A stretch of DNA of 64,000 bases, from NCBI RefSeq assembly GCF_000003815.2, contig NC_049982.1:5105469-5169468 (forward strand), read 5' to 3'. The notes under the pieces are model-generated. The model saw only the letters and a list, made by a program, of their open reading frames with translations. It was not told the DNA's origin and did no database searches. Source of the stretch: Branchiostoma floridae. Taxonomy: Eukaryota > Chordata > Leptocardii > Amphioxiformes > Branchiostomatidae. Shown in pieces: positions 41,673-54,560 of this stretch (positions within the stretch are counted from its first letter, which is position 1; every line of letters begins with the position of its first letter). A program made the position numbers and the translations under genes.

Positions 41673-44600
41673 TCTTTCAACTGCCAAAGTTTGGGCAGCT
41701 GTATGTAGCGTGAAAGACTCTCGGGCTCATTTCCCAAACAACACCACGAAATGCATCAAAACAAAAGCGAGTTTCTACCTTTACTCCGGCAAAGAACTCG
41801 TTGCTGATCTCCATCGTGTCAGGGTCTCCTCCGCCTTTGTACCTGCCGCGAACTTTGCAGGTGATCTGGAAAATATTGAGTCAAAAATATTTGTGACCTA
41901 AAAGTGATGCTCAATGATAAACAATAACCCTACACTTGAATACATGTATTCCATAAAAATGAACATGTACAGCTGGCTATGTGTATGTGACATTAGAAAT
42001 ACCTAAGTTTGCATCATCGTTAGATAATACATATATACTTGATTGTCATTTCAAGCACCTTGCAAACCGTAAACAAAAACTCCCTGAAGCAAACATAGCG
42101 AGCAGAAATTTGAAAAACAAACTATTGAATGTATTTTCATTTCTATTGTAGCGTTTGAAACGTCGGTCTCTAGCTGCATTAGAGTATTGATTCATTTGCC
42201 ACGGTAGCAACACCTAACCTTCACCAAAGTTAAAATCTATGAGTCACTGAGCAACAAGCTGATGTGAAGGAGTAAGTCAGCTTATGCTGCTATTTCTCAC
42301 CGTCTTTCCCATCCCAGCTATGAGATCATCTTGTTTCAAGATTGATCTGCTCTCTCCATTTACCAACACATCCTCGAAGATGGGACTGTTGTCGGCGACC
42401 CAGAAGACTTCGAATGTCAGGTTGTCCCAATGAGGACGGTCGAAGTCGCAGAAACAGCACGACTTCGTAAGGTTCCGTGCCATTAGTAAGCCTTGGGTTG
42501 GTCGTGATGTTGGGGAAGTTGGCTGTGATGGAAAATTTGAAACATTATTAAAATGTGGAGTTCCAACATTTTTCTTTCTTGTGCTTTGCACGGATTAATT
42601 GATCAGTCATCTGAGCACAAAGAATCTCTTTGCATGAGTTGAAAAAGATGTCAAGGTGCTGTACCCGTTGAGACATCAGCATGTCAATATCAGATTGGTT
42701 TGGAATCACTGGATTTTACAATTAGTCTTTCATGAATCAATCAAAGTTCAAGAAAACAAAACATAGACAGTGCCATGCATATTGCGATTAGACTGGAAGG
42801 CAGATTAAGTCCCAAATTTCATAATCGTCACGTTTGATTTTAGAAATGGAGTGAATCCATACAGCAACAATTTGCCCTTGTGATTATGCAGAAGAGCAAT
42901 TCAATTTTATGCATAGAGAGAAATGGCTATGTAGTCTAAACGATTCAAGCTGCAGCACAACTCTTACCTGAACAACCAGGTGTGAATCCGTAGTTTTCTG
43001 AGGTCTGTCCTGGGGGACAGGGCACTTCGGTCCCTTTTCAGGAAATGAAGAAAATAGTGGTTTATGTATAGTCAGGGAATTGTAAGCATTGTATCAGCTT
43101 GCATAGTTCTCATGGCAATCCTGTTATAGGTCTGCTCGCAGTTAGTACATGTACTGATATCCTTGCTATTGCATTTATAATCATTGAATTGTCTTTGCAT
43201 ACAGTATTCAATTTACGAGCAAGCATACTTTGAATGCTGAATTTCGTAACATATGGAATATGACGCAGAGACTAACGTGACCTTTTTTTTCTTTATTCAC
43301 AGACAGCAATTGCCGGTGTTGTGACCAAAGTAAAAATACTAGTACATCATAGACATAACATTGATACACTTTGTGAATCTGAATACAGTCAATCAAATTT
43401 TGTCCAAACTGTCTATCCTGCTGTAAAATTAGACATGTCAGCTTGAATCACGTGAATGCACTCAGGTTTTAAGCTCACGGTTTTACTGACTGTGTCAGTC
43501 GGTTCCAGAAGCGGGAAGCGTACGGAATGAAGCTGGGCTTGTATGTCTGTGTCCTTCAAAATAAATCTAATAAGAGTCTTCAGGACTTTTGACAACATGT
43601 CTCTGGCTCACCTGCACAATATGCTTCATCACAGCCAGGTGTGGGAGGTAGACGATAGACATAGAACGGCTCAGGGGGCCCAGGGCAATTCTTGACGTTG
43701 ATATCCCAACAGTTGGCCTCACAGTCTCTACTACTGAATGACCTGCGACAAGCTTGCCTTGTCACTTCACCGTCAGATATTGTCGGAAGAGAACCTATAG
43801 CATAGGGTGTGTATTTGACAAACTTAAGATCAAAGTTTCTTTCCTTAGGATTTGGTTGAAGCCTGAAATGCTATCTCATTATCCATAGAAACAAATCTCG
43901 TCTTCACATATATCAAGGGGAAACTACACCCTGTTTATTATATTACAATGCAATTTAGAGTTCCACAACCTCATACCTTTGTTAAATGATGTTAAGACGG
44001 CAACCTTATCAAGTGACGTGTTATAAATGTCTCTCATTCATTATAAGTCTCTCATTCAAATAATGTGCATATCAATTAATCGACTTGTCCACTTGAATAC
44101 ACCTTTCTCACGCGGCGGCCATCATAGATTGAAGACGAGGTCAATGAGGCAAACAAACAAAATTTATTTCTAAAGTCAGCTCCCATTTAGTATTTCCCCA
44201 GACCACAAAAATTTTCACAAGATCAAATAATAAATATTATAACAAGTGTTATGCACCGAAAGATGTAGCAATGTATTGTAGCATAGACTGATCCCACTGC
44301 CCCGTATGAGACGCAAAATAAAAACATAATAATGCAAATATTTGACGGACATGCAACCAAATCTCTTATTGGATGTTTTCCTAATTGGCAGGCTATCATT
44401 GGTTGAACTACTAATTATGATGGACAGTCTTTTGTTTGCCTCATTGAACTCGTTTTAGATCTATCATGGCCGCCGCGTGAGAAAGGTGTATAGCACAAGC
44501 TGTTCATCATGTAACGCTAGTTCACCTTTATCCGCAGGGTAACCTACATCCGTTGTCTTTAAACAGAGCATTTATGGGTCGACGGACTGTGGCTGCTATT

Positions 44601-47067
44601 ATGCATGGTTGCCATTTAAAGCCACTGCCCGTCAACCTCACATTCGTAAATATCCTGTTTTAAGGATATCAGGTCGTCTAATCATTGGGGGTTCTTATTT
44701 GTGGAAGGATGGCATTTTCAAGGGATGGCTTAGGCGTCGACTGCATTTAGATGCTTTATTCTGTGCTATCTTTGTAGTCGTCCGATACGACCTCTTGGAA
44801 GGGTCTCGTAAGCTCTGGTTTCTTAAGCATGCGTGTCTATGTGAGTCTATACGTCAGTTACTGAAGCAACTGGATCTGATGTTGGGTACCTTGATGACAC
44901 ACGGATACATACAGTGATACACCAACGCTCACTTGATTAACGTATAAATTTATGGAAGATAGTCCAAAAAATGGTCTGAAAGGTGCGATGGACGTTCATG
45001 ACTCACCTTTCATCCAAACAGGCCCGAGAGTTGAGCAGCTGCTGGCAGACAGAAGAGAGCAGTTCGTCGGTATCTCTCCCCCCGCCGGACTGACGAAGCG
45101 GTACCACTGGGTCCTTAGGCCGCTGTCACAACGTAACTGGTCGCCTGGACTCGCGACGCTGCCGGTGCTCCTGGAGGGCTCGTCCAGGGCCACGTAGTCG
45201 GTACATGGATCACCGAGCGCCACGGCTGTTAGAAAACAGTGTAAAATCTAAGCTGTACATATATTTTGCTTTGCGTATGCAGTAGGCCTAAGTAACAATG
45301 TAAGCAAATCATAAACTTGGAACGACTATCGTGTATTAAACCGAAGAATGTTGTGTCACTTAATTCCGATATCGATTGGAACGTAAATGTTCATCAGAAC
45401 AATAATACCCCAGCAATGCTACAACAGCGCTGCTGCCCGTCATGTAGCCCCGGTCGGGCTCTGAAGCCAGAAAGTTGTTACTGTGGACTACCGGTTAGGG
45501 GTGCCTCTTGGTGTTTTCCTGATTAGACCGCGTTTATTTGTCGCCGGATCCTGGGTTGATTTTAACCCCGAGTTAAAAATAAAAACATCCAGGGGCCCGG
45601 GCGTGCCCAAAATAGCCCTGTAGCCACGGGGTTTCCCACGGGGCACGTAAAGATCACGCCCGAAAATGACAAAGACAGTCCGATGCATGGGCAATAGGCC
45701 GCGGCATATTTTTTTAATTGCAGAAAAAGAGAAAATACAGTACAGGTCGGTACAGCCCTCAAGCAAACTGGCACTGAAGCGCATGTTGAACAAGGGATCG
45801 TAGGGCGGTCTGTGCCCTGCATGTTACGTGCTATACTTTTATAAAGCAGACAAATTGTGAGAAATGTTTGAGAGGCCACATATCTGCAGCATTACTGCAG
45901 CATTGGATCAGCCTTGCTCAGATGGAACGGACAGCAGCAGATGTGTGGAGTAGCAAGTGTGGAGAACAATGACGGCCAGCCTCAGCGAACACTGACATGC
46001 CGGTGAAGATGATGATGATGATCTGCATTCGCTGTCATTCAGCTAAGGCTTTGGTCCTAATTGCACAGGTGACCGGCCGGGCTCCAAAGCCAAATTGAAA
46101 TTGTCCCGCTGGACAATTTCCGTCGGATAAAGGGGGAGGGGGCGTCTAATAGTATGTGTTATCGGGTACCGGCTCACATACCCACAACTCCACCCGAGGC
46201 CCAGTCGTAATCAAATTTTAGTCTCTACCAGACTCCCACATGGCCGAATAGAAATAGTGAACTTTGGACAAGTTAAGAATAAAAGTGTACTTGGAGTTGC
46301 TTGGCCTAGGAGTGAACTGGCCGGCCGACGGAGGCCCTCTGGCCGGCCGACTTCCCTTGGGTACTATTGACTCTATTTGCCCAATTTCTACCATTTAATA
46401 GACCACCGATCCGCTTAGTCTAGTACTAATTAGTGGCTACTTACATTTATCCCGGCCACGGAGCCACGAAGGGGACACTGCCCGAAAGTGCAAACAAAAG
46501 CCCGTGAATTGCCTGCCCAGGGCAAGTTTAACCTCATGCAACACTCACACGAAACAAAGGATTGGACACATGACAACGATGTCAAAGAGACAGGGAGAGG
46601 AAGTGAAACCCACGACCTAGCTGTAGTTCGAATGAGCTTGGACTGAGTCAATATTTTCTTCATTCCCTTGCGTGACACATCGAGTCAACAATTGTACAAA
46701 CTGTTATTCTTCCTTCTGTCGACAGTTTAATAAGTTTTCCAATTCATCTTGAAATTTGTAAGCAGAAATCGACAGCAGTCTGCGAATAGCAAAATAGCAG
46801 GAGAAAAGGTAAATGTGGTGGTGGCAGACTTCTTCATGAGTACATATCCATGCAAACATAACCTATGGCAGTACCACTAAGCTTATATATGTTTGGTACG
46901 CGGGGTTGGTGGGGGGTGGGGGTGCGTTTGAATACTGAAGGTCGGGTATTAACTTAGATGGTTAATTATCAGGAGCCCATATATATATATTAGGAATAAT
47001 ATTATTAGTGGCACCTCTTATGAATATGAGGATGAAATGAACTGATCTATATCTATATCTATATCTA

Positions 47068-47098
<31 letters not shown>

Positions 47099-48607
47099 GG
47101 GCTCCTATACATATTTATATGTATATATATACATATAATTATTAACACCTATAGTGTGTTATTTAAAAACCGATAGTGCAAAACCTTTACAAATTAGAGC
47201 TAATGTTATAAATATTCTGTTGAAGATTTGACGTTACTATGATCATTTTGAGCAGATATTTGTAACGTTTGCCGCGGGCAGCATAAGTATACACAAGACA
47301 CAAACGTGTGGGCAACCAATGTAACAGTCTTCTGTTTTTGTAAAGGAGTGGAACCGTTGAATTCATTGTGACGATCAAATTTCTCATGTATTTCCTTCCT
47401 GTTTTACTCATCCTATATTTCAATATTAGAGCGTTTAAAATGGAAATGTTCTGGATGAGGCAATCTGTATAAAATTGATATCTACTGCACTATATTCCCG
47501 CATTTACATCTTCATTGCATACTTTGAGCGGTTAAAAACGGTACAGAAACAAGCAATTCCCCATTGTTTGATGCTGTCTAATTGCTGGCCCACTTTACGT
47601 TACGCTTTTCGCGTCAGCGGTGAAATTTCCCGCTGTCGGGACGCCGCTATCGGGACCCCTTTAGACACACCGCCCGGAAATCTGGCAGGACACCCGCGGG
47701 AAAGTCTACCCGTAGAGATCGCAGTTTTTCTAGCTGCACGCTGTCATATTGAACAAACTTTCATTTTTTGTTTGCGTACCGCATCCAAGTGATTGAAAAT
47801 TCAAATACGGGACTTGCATAAGAAATACAAGTCCCTGACTACGTTGTTGTTTCGCTGACACAACTCCGACCGCAAAATTTTCGATAAAAAAGCACTTTAA
47901 AACCCTTTCAAAACGAACTGTTTGATAGAAGATCCCTTTCTTTCAGTGATGACCTGCTAAATAATGGCTACGCACTGAAATAATCGCCCAAACCATAACT
48001 CACTGTCGGGAGTCAGGGTTTAGGCGTTCTCTTTATACGCAGTTTGAAGTGTCGGGGACACCCGCTGAGCCTACGGGCGTACACTTCGGAGTGGACGGGA
48101 GAAAATTTGAACACAGCGGGACTACGACGACGGGAACTCTCTTTACACGGTGCTCCCGCTCTCGCAGTTCCGCTCTCGCCACTCCCGCTAACGCGAAAAC
48201 ATTTCTTTTTGACCTGGTGTAAAAAAGCTGCCCACTTTTTAAATGTCCCTAGGGACGTCCACTTATACCTATGATGCAGTCAATAAGGTAAGTCATTTCG
48301 AAGAAAACAGGGTAAAGTCTACGGTAACGTTTGTTACCTGCCCTGTAATACATTACCAATGGGACCGAAAATAATAAGTTGTCATTTTTTGGCTATGGTT
48401 AAAAGAGGAATTTTCCTAAACAACCAGGTAGTTTCCACTGAAAATAAAGCCGATTTACTTTTTGACCAAAAAAATGTCATTTTTTACATTTCAATGAGAA
48501 CGAGTGAGAATCCACTCTGTTCAGATTTAAAGAAGTGTTTGAATACACCCACCTGCCAAGACCAAGTAGACGAACAGTAGGGAAATCGGTTTAGCCGTCG
48601 AGGCCAT
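36188..48607 (-). CDS. VWD and EGF domain-containing membrane protein, copy C (inverted paralogue, one frameshift)
   Basis: I read 18 exons on the minus strand: 48553-48607, 45007-45225, 43612-43794, 42968-43033, 42301-42522, 41779-41865, 41167-41538, 40830-40912, 40563-40626, 40074-40313, 39708-39946, 39307-39586, 38869-39033, 38095-38481, 37623-37877, 37349-37460, 36982-37110, 36188-36429. The order matches copy B: signal peptide MASTAKPISLLFVYLVLA, D8C-like GDPC module, VWD ([22 protein letters not shown]), furin-type RKRR, an EGF, one CQPCFPEVTC module, TM helix and tail. Exon sizes and phases agree with B except exon 5, which holds one extra base at 42452-42454 that breaks the frame. The total of 3400 nt is one over a multiple of three. 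B's exons 17-19 have no counterpart. It is either a recent pseudogene, a population variant or a sequence error; all other exons are intact. Confidence 0.85.
38601..38721. repeat. Near-perfect 56-bp hairpin in copy C intron 13
   Basis: The arms 38601-38656 and 38666-38721 are reverse complements with two mismatches in 56 bases. They are separated by only 9 bases (TTTCGACTG). Transcribed RNA would fold into one long stem. It could be a MITE or a precursor-like hairpin. I see no second copy in the window. Confidence 0.85.
41588..41672. repeat. (TG)n microsatellite
   Basis: About 40 TG/GT dinucleotides with few interruptions lie in copy C intron 6. Long open frames on both strands here are an artefact of the repeat. 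Confidence 0.95.
44097..44492. mobile_element. TIR element of about 395 bp in copy C intron 2
   Basis: The ends are inverted repeats of about 60 bp with few mismatches: TACACCTTTCTCACGCGGCG at the left and its complement at 44473-44492. Both ends continue with CAATGAGGCAAACAAA. The middle is AT-rich and non-coding. This is a MITE-like element. Confidence 0.8.
44511..44567. repeat. Solo end of the GTAACGCTAGTTCACC element
   Basis: It matches one terminal repeat of the element at 50893-51232 (GCTAGTTCACCTTTAT, then GGGTAAC and ATCCGTTGT). No partner end is seen nearby. It starts 19 bp beyond the TIR element at 44097-44492. Confidence 0.6.
45895..46023 (+). mobile_element. 3' end fragment of a retroelement with a (GAT)n tail
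   Basis: AACACTGACATGCCGGTGAA followed by GATGATGATGATGAT closely matches the stretch at 59245-59292 (AATACTGACATGCAGCGAAG, then GATGATGATGAT). A shared unique part followed by a short simple tail is typical of truncated non-LTR insertions. The parent family is unknown. Confidence 0.55.
46971..47105. repeat. Inverted repeat with CT/TA simple core
   Basis: AGGAGCCCATATATATAT at the left is mirrored by its complement at the right. Between them lie TATCTA and CTCTCT runs. It may be a small MITE or a hairpin-prone microsatellite. Confidence 0.55.
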
Positions 48608-49339
48608 GGCGAATTTCTATGTTTCTCTACGCTCAGTTGTGCTTCTTGAAACGGCACGAATCTTTGGACTGAGACTTCCTTCACACACAACCCTTCTCCA
48701 ACTAGTCTCGCGAAAATATTGATTCACCTCCCGTGTTTAACTTCTCATGTCATTGTCTAGCCTGACAAAACTGCATGGCAACCTTCCTTGTCGACAGCCT
48801 GTTTGGACGCAGTGGGTGGACATGCAGGAAAGGTGGCAAACTGATAGAAAGCCCGAGAAAAACACCTTAAAGTACGTAAAATTAGCCGGAGCTGAACTAA
48901 GTAAACTCGACACAAAAAGTTTGGAATATCAACTTTGGTATATGGTATTTCTGTTATATCTGTATAAATTTCAATGTATTACATATCAATAGAAAGGTTG
49001 TCTGATTCCCTTTCCCATGGTATCCAACTTATTATGATTGTAAACTTATGAAACGGACGCCAGGCCTGTTTACTTGAGTGGGTCACCAAAAAAAGTGCCC
49101 AAATTTCCCCGATTCTGTACATGTTCAACGCTGTATCGTCCTGTTGGTATTGGCGCGCGTGTCAGTGATTCAATCAATCCTCACGTCACGTTTTCACGTC
49201 ACCTTCGGTATACAGAACATACAAGTTTGTTTTACCACATTTGAGTACAGTATATCTGCCCTTTCGGCAGTTGAATGGCCAAATTAAAGCGTGGAGGCGG
49301 CAAGGAGAACCGCACGTAGACACGGCATAAGAACGGTTC
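48608..49339. other. Upstream flank of copy C
   Basis: This should contain the copy C promoter and 5' UTR, given the signal-peptide exon at 48553-48607. I see no TATA box or clear element. No gene is recognised on the plus strand. Confidence 0.4.
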
Positions 49340-49640
49340 TTTCGGTGTTTGGTGGTGGAGGCAGCGTCATGGTGTGGGACGCTATAATCGCCATATGAAA
49401 AATAAAACTCGTCATCATTCCAGGCAACTTCAATGAGGTGAGATATAGGGATACCATCCTCTATCCAGTCGCAATATCCTACCTCTACAATATTGGACCA
49501 AATTCCATTTGGAAGATTACAACACCCGTCCACACAGCCAAGGACCATTGCAGGCTACCTCCAGGATGCTTAGGATGGAATAGCCTTCATACGGTTTATG
49601 GCTAGCACTCGATTGAATACCTCTTGGTTTAAATTGTTTG
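49340..49640 (+). pseudogene. Relic of a Tc1-like transposase
   Basis: The plus strand reads, in shifting frames, SVFGGGGSVMVWDAI, then VIIPGNFNEVRYRDTILYPV, then DYNTRPH and TIAGYLQDA. These match the conserved blocks of Tc1/mariner-type transposases (MVWG, L..YRDEIL.P, DNA.PH, YLQ). Several frameshifts and stops make it dead. I did not find clear terminal repeats. Confidence 0.7.
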
Positions 49641-50892
49641 CAGTGAATAAAGGGTATACGTAACAGTGGCTTTGTCCTGTTTATTCAACTTGCCTTCATT
49701 TGCTTAATACCGACGGAAGAAAATGAGCTGAATGGAGTGTTTGACTTGGCCATACACTGTACACTAATGGTCGTGCCCGGCAACCCCAATACGTGACATG
49801 TAAGGATGGTAGCAATTGAATGGATTGGACACACATGAGATTTGGAGTACACTAGTAGCACTTGTACTCTTCTTAAAGTATGCAACCAGCCAAGTGGCCC
49901 AACACCATGCATGAGGAATACTTCCTTAAAAATATCGGGCTCAGACAAACACATGACCGCCTGGCAAGGTCATTCTCAGAAAGAAGTACCACCTCAGAAA
50001 AGAACAAGAAATAGCCATGCCTTCAAGCACAAAGATATCAAGTCTCCATGGCCACACTAAACGCGCAATTCTGTCTTCCAAGTGAGCCTACTAGGTAGAA
50101 ATACGCTGTAGTTGCTGTAGTTAACATTAACCGCTAGATGCCCTCGCTCTTCCGTCGCCTTGTTTGTTCAACTACTCTCCTTCGAAAGCGTGACATATAA
50201 AAGGTCATATTTCCCCCCGCCAGCCAATTTTCTTGGAGAGTTCGGTGACTGTGGTTAAAATGGCTTCAATGGAAGGCAAGATAAAGATCATCCTTGCGCT
50301 TTCCTTATCCCTGTGTCCCAAACATTCAATCCTTCTTGTCGCCTCGTTCTGTCTATTTCCAAGTTCCAACACATGTCATTATGTTCAAATCGTACAAACA
50401 ATTATATTTTGATTCAAATCTATTCAGACGACGTGGAATGTCACAGGAAAGGAAACGTTTTTTTTTCTCGGCCTCCAAATTTATCCCTGCAGACATCATG
50501 ATCAGTACATCATCTTATCCCACATATTCATCTTTCGGTTCTGAAACTCCATAAGCTCCCTTACCTATGATGGGATTGTTTCACTGACCAGCTCACATGT
50601 CATAATCTAAGTCTAACACTTGCTTATCGCGGCAATACACGATTCAGTATGTCTTACGAATGGATCAGAGATAAAGCCCATATTATCAAAACATCAACAA
50701 CAAAAACAACAACAACGTTTGTTCAGTATTTTTGACAGGAAGCCAATGTAATCCCAGATTTTACAATTCAAATGAGCCGACTTCGAGCCAATCACAAGCG
50801 ATTACAAGAACATGAGTCGGCGTCCTTTGTGGTACATCAGCTGTTCAAAGGGATTTTCGATAAAGCAGTGTATTTTGTAAGTTTTCTTAAAA
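49641..50892. other. Spacer without recognisable gene
   Basis: Only short frames without domains occur. The sequence near 50220-50290 has a brief GC-richer patch with an ATG but no convincing exon. Confidence 0.4.
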
Positions 50893-51232
50893 TGTAACAT
50901 TACCGCTAGTTCACCTTTATTCTCGGGGTAACATATATCCGTTGTATTTTAAAACTAGCCGGTAGTCAAGCCTTGTTCGCTTTGTTCAGCTTCCGAAGGC
51001 CGTAAGTAGCGACTTTCGGGATCGGAACAAAGCGAACAAGGCTGGACTCCAGGCTAGTTTTAAAACAGGATGTCTTGGGACATAAGTCGACGGAAAGTGG
51101 TTCCAAACTGCCAAAGTTTGAAAGTAATAGCAACTTGAAACCACCGTCCGTCGACTTGATGACCCAAAATACACTGTTTTTCAATACAACGGATATAGGT
51201 TGCCCAACGGATAAAGGTGAACTAGCGTTACA
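50893..51232. mobile_element. TIR element with nested inverted repeat
   Basis: The outer ends are inverted copies of about 50 bp (GCTAGTTCACCTTTAT, ATATCCGTTGTA). Immediately inside, a second inverted pair (AGCCTTGTTCGCTTTGTTC and its complement, flanked by TTTAAAACTAGCC) adds another stem. The whole element could fold as one long hairpin. A solo end lies at 44511-44567. Confidence 0.75.
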
Positions 51233-51358
51233 TCTATAAAGAAAGCAAACCTCTGGAACGAAACGAAACGAATCCGTCGGTTCGCATTACATTACGTCAG
51301 ATTTTCTGACCCTATTCTCACAGGAGCCACCTGTTCTGTGCCCCACTAAGGCCTACGT

Positions 51359-51541
51359 CACATTTCCTACCCGGGGCCCGGCCGGGCTGCTTGCGGAAAC
51401 GAAAAATTAGATTTCATGCCAATGAATATGCACCAGGAATGCCGTTGAATTGCTTTTGGTCCGTTTTGTGTTTTTGTTGTCTTTTATATCATATTTATCG
51501 TTCCGGAAGGCTGCCCGGCCGGGCCCCTTTGTGTAAATGTG
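51359..51541. mobile_element. GC-rich TIR element (CCCGGCCGGGC ends)
   Basis: The ends carry GGGGCCCGGCCGGGC and its complement, with CACATTT at the outer tips. The middle is AT-rich. A partial copy is in copy B intron 10 at 17938-18010, so this is a dispersed non-coding family. Confidence 0.7.
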
Positions 51542-52300
51542 AAGGGCTTCCGAAGAACGACAAACTGGTTGCTGTTTAAAGTGCCCCCTTTCCCAGCATT
51601 GAGAATGTTAGCCTCTGATGAAAATCGCGAATCAGTGCCCCTAAGGCCGCTGCAGATTTGAAAATGACCTAGGCCCTCCCCTGCTAATGAGTCTATTGCT
51701 TCTATTGATTTAGATAGCACTTTTCCTTCGCGGTGGCGAATGGAACTCCTATGTTGGCTAAACTCCTTCCCAAGCTTATGTATGATACTGTGCCACCGCA
51801 ATATCTGCTTGGAGATTACTTTTCCCTAGCATAGGAACGGAAAACTACACTTTGCTTCAGGTCTCTGAATTTCTCAAGGTCGTCCGGTCATAAGAGCGCG
51901 GTTGACGCATTTGCGGGGATTTTCTAAATTCCTTGCTTTTGTCGTCAAACTGAAGACAAACGAGGCGATTTTCATAACGGCGAAAAGGTCTTTGTTATTG
52001 AGACTTTGGAGCAGATAACTGAGTGGTATCGCTTCTAGCCGCGTCACGTCAATGCAGACATTTGATGGTGACGGCGTTATGAATGGTTGAAGTAAACTGC
52101 GACAGGAAAATGATAAGAACGCGCAGAACATGACGCATGGCAAGGATTCCGGGAAGGAAGCTTGACGTCATCACTGCATTCCCGGATCGCACGGCTGAAT
52201 ACTGTGACGCCATCTACCCTCTAGCTCAGAGGTTATGCTTTGGCTTGTTCTTGACGCAATTTAGACGTTTTTGCGGTGCTTTCTATTTTCTGTTTTTTTT

Positions 52301-53310
52301 TACCTCCATGAAATGTCAAGGAGGTTATATTTTACCCTGCGTTTGTCTGTGTGTCATGAACGGTTGGGTGGATTGGTTTCATACTTGGTGTGTTGGTAGT
52401 GTGTGACAAAAGCTGGAAATGATTAGATTTTGGGCCCCTAGTGGCTCCCCTTGGTACTGCAGCGCAACTTACGGTTTTGCTATCTCGGTGTTCTGAACAT
52501 GCTATGGTCACGATTTTTGAGTATTAGATAGCTCTTGTGCTCAGGAAGAAATGACATAAGTTTGGGCCCCCTAACATCTAGTTTTGGGATAGCAGGGGCA
52601 TTTTTGTCAAAAACTTATAACTCAAGAAGAGAACAACGGATTTTCATGATTTTTGGTATGTAGGTACCTTAGACAATGTTTTACAAGATAAGATACTAAT
52701 TATGCAAAATAGGAGTACATTTGCATAATTAATGAGAATATTCTATCATAGCAGTTTTTTCAATGTATCTCTTGTTCCAGTCATGCTATGGTCTTGACAT
52801 TTAGGTGGTAGATGGCTTTTAGTGCCATAAAAAAGTGGGGCAAGTTTCACCCCCCTAACATTTAATTATGGAACTGCAGGGGTGTTTTTGCCAAGACACT
52901 CCAAAGAGGTTACCTGCAGAAAGGAACGACGGATTGCCTGCATTTTAGGCATGCAGGTAGCTTAGGCAAAGATGTTCATAATGATATACATGTTATGCAA
53001 ATGAGGACTTAATTTGCATAATTAATGAGGGAGTTGTATAATTCCATTTTTTTCAATAACTGGACCTCAATACATGTAACATATGGTAATTATGATAGGT
53101 GGAATATAAGCAGATACCAAATATGGTAATGAGGAACTTATTTGCATAATTTATGTAAAAATTGCAAAACCGCTTTATGATCAATAATGGGAATTTTATA
53201 ATTGTGACATGTGTACATTAGTCAATGATGAACAACATGCATAAATTATGTTAATGTGTTAAGTCAATTGCATGAAATTTACGAAAGCTCTAAATTTTCA
53301 TGGAGGTATG
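52301..53310. mobile_element. Repeat element with TACCTCCATGAAA ends
   Basis: The block starts TACCTCCATGAAA and ends with its complement TTTCATGGAGGTA. It is non-coding. It contains degenerate internal repeats built around TTGCATAATTAATGAG and CATGCTATGGTC phrases. Similar phrases occur at about 10560-11300. It is probably a non-autonomous element of about 1 kb. Confidence 0.6.
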
Positions 53311-53435
53311 AGGTCGCCGAACTCTAGTTCTTTTTTTTTTTATGGGCTGGTGGACAAAAAAAACCCCGACAAAATGGAAAGCTCCGGTAATCTCCAAGCA
53401 TATTCCTCCGGTGGCTTAAAACAGTAACATAAGCT

Positions 53436-53541
53436 GGGGAAGGACTTCAGCCGGCAGAGGGAAAAATTTGCCACCGCAGTGGGGGTGACGCAGTGGGGAA
53501 GGACTTCAGCCGGCAGAGGGAAAAATTTGCCACCGCAGTGG
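53436..53541. repeat. 59-bp tandem duplication
   Basis: A 45-nt stretch starting GGGGAAGGACTTCAGCCGGC occurs at 53436 and again at 53495 without a visible difference. Just before it, 53390-53436 resembles a solo end of the ATCTCCAAGCAGA element. Confidence 0.8.
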
Positions 53542-53939
53542 AGAGAGCAACGACCATCCCTTGGACTTAGACATAGACCCCTTCCAAGACCTTTTCCCCT
53601 CTGCTTGGAGTGACGTCATCACCGTGAGAACCAGTGCAGTTCACGGTGTGCGCGTGCTGACTGATTCCACCTGTGCCAGCTGACTCTGTATTAGATATAA
53701 CCCATTTCCTTTGTTGTGCAATAAACTTTCACTGGACCCTTCCTGAATACCTGAATAAACTTTCACTCGTTCATAATTTTCGCCATTCTTTTGTAACCGT
53801 TTTATGCCCTCCTTGACATTGAGAATGACAAGAAAACAGTCAGCAAAGCATGTTACACATCGATAGAAAAACGTTTTCAACTTTTGACCTAAACATAGAT
53901 TAGAGCGATGACATATTTCCCAACATAAATACACGCACA

Positions 53940-54560
53940 CGAATGATAATATAATGTGTGGAATTTCCCAAAAGGAAGTCATGCGTCACCCCCACATTCC
54001 GGGCGCACGTGGTACGGCCCTGCGCAGAAATGTCCCGGTGTGCCACTGTACTGCGCATCCATGAGTGGAGGTGAACTGTGCAGTCGACTTTGGCGAATTT
54101 CTCACATCCGGAGGCGAATTTCTGCGGTTTCTTCTGGGACTTCTGCCTCAAAACTGCGTCTGACCAGAGACAACATCCCCAGGATATTCCCAACCAACGC
54201 ACATCGCGGTAGGTCCCATAGTTCGGATGCTAGCGCTGTTGTTTTAGAGGTATTGCTTTTTGTTTATGTTCACTTGCCTGATCCCAATCGCACCGCACTG
54301 CCAGAATCTGGAGATTTCCCGGCGATTGGTAGAACAGAAAGTCTCCCAAATCCCGTCCCTCATGTCTACAACCTTCCATGTCTTCCACACGGGACCCAGT
54401 CCGTGTCTACCACTCCTGGTTTCGACCAGGGACCGGTGTGTCCTCCGGTAGTTTGGTTCGCAGCTCGCGGTCTCAGCCTGCCAGTGTCCCCACATGCCAT
54501 ATGTTTTCATCATCACGTCGTTTGCACCGTTATAATTTTCAGCATCAAGAACTGAGGAAC
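53940..54560. other. CpG-rich patch, possible promoter or exon of unknown gene
   Basis: This stretch is richer in CG dinucleotides than its surroundings, with CACGTG and TGCGCA motifs at about 54006-54057. It holds a 199-codon plus-strand frame (53956-54555) whose product I do not recognise and which has low-complexity composition. I would treat it as regulatory or chance until transcripts say otherwise. Confidence 0.25.

Larger units (their letters stand above)
45226..48552. other. Copy C intron 1
   Basis: I see no additional gene. Bases 45895-46023 look like a LINE/SINE 3' end with a GATGATGATGAT tail; a similar tail is at 59245-59292. Bases 46971-47105 hold an inverted repeat (AGGAGCCCATATATATAT and its complement) around CT/TA simple sequence. 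Bases 47600-48240 are locally GC-rich without a recognisable frame. Confidence 0.5.

Noticed and set aside
41581-41737. Frames rich in C/V or H/T over the TG tract
   Set aside because: They are direct translations of a dinucleotide repeat inside an intron.
53956-54555. 199-codon plus-strand frame
   Set aside because: No recognisable domain or splice context, and overlapping minus frames of similar quality. Kept only as a CG-rich patch.
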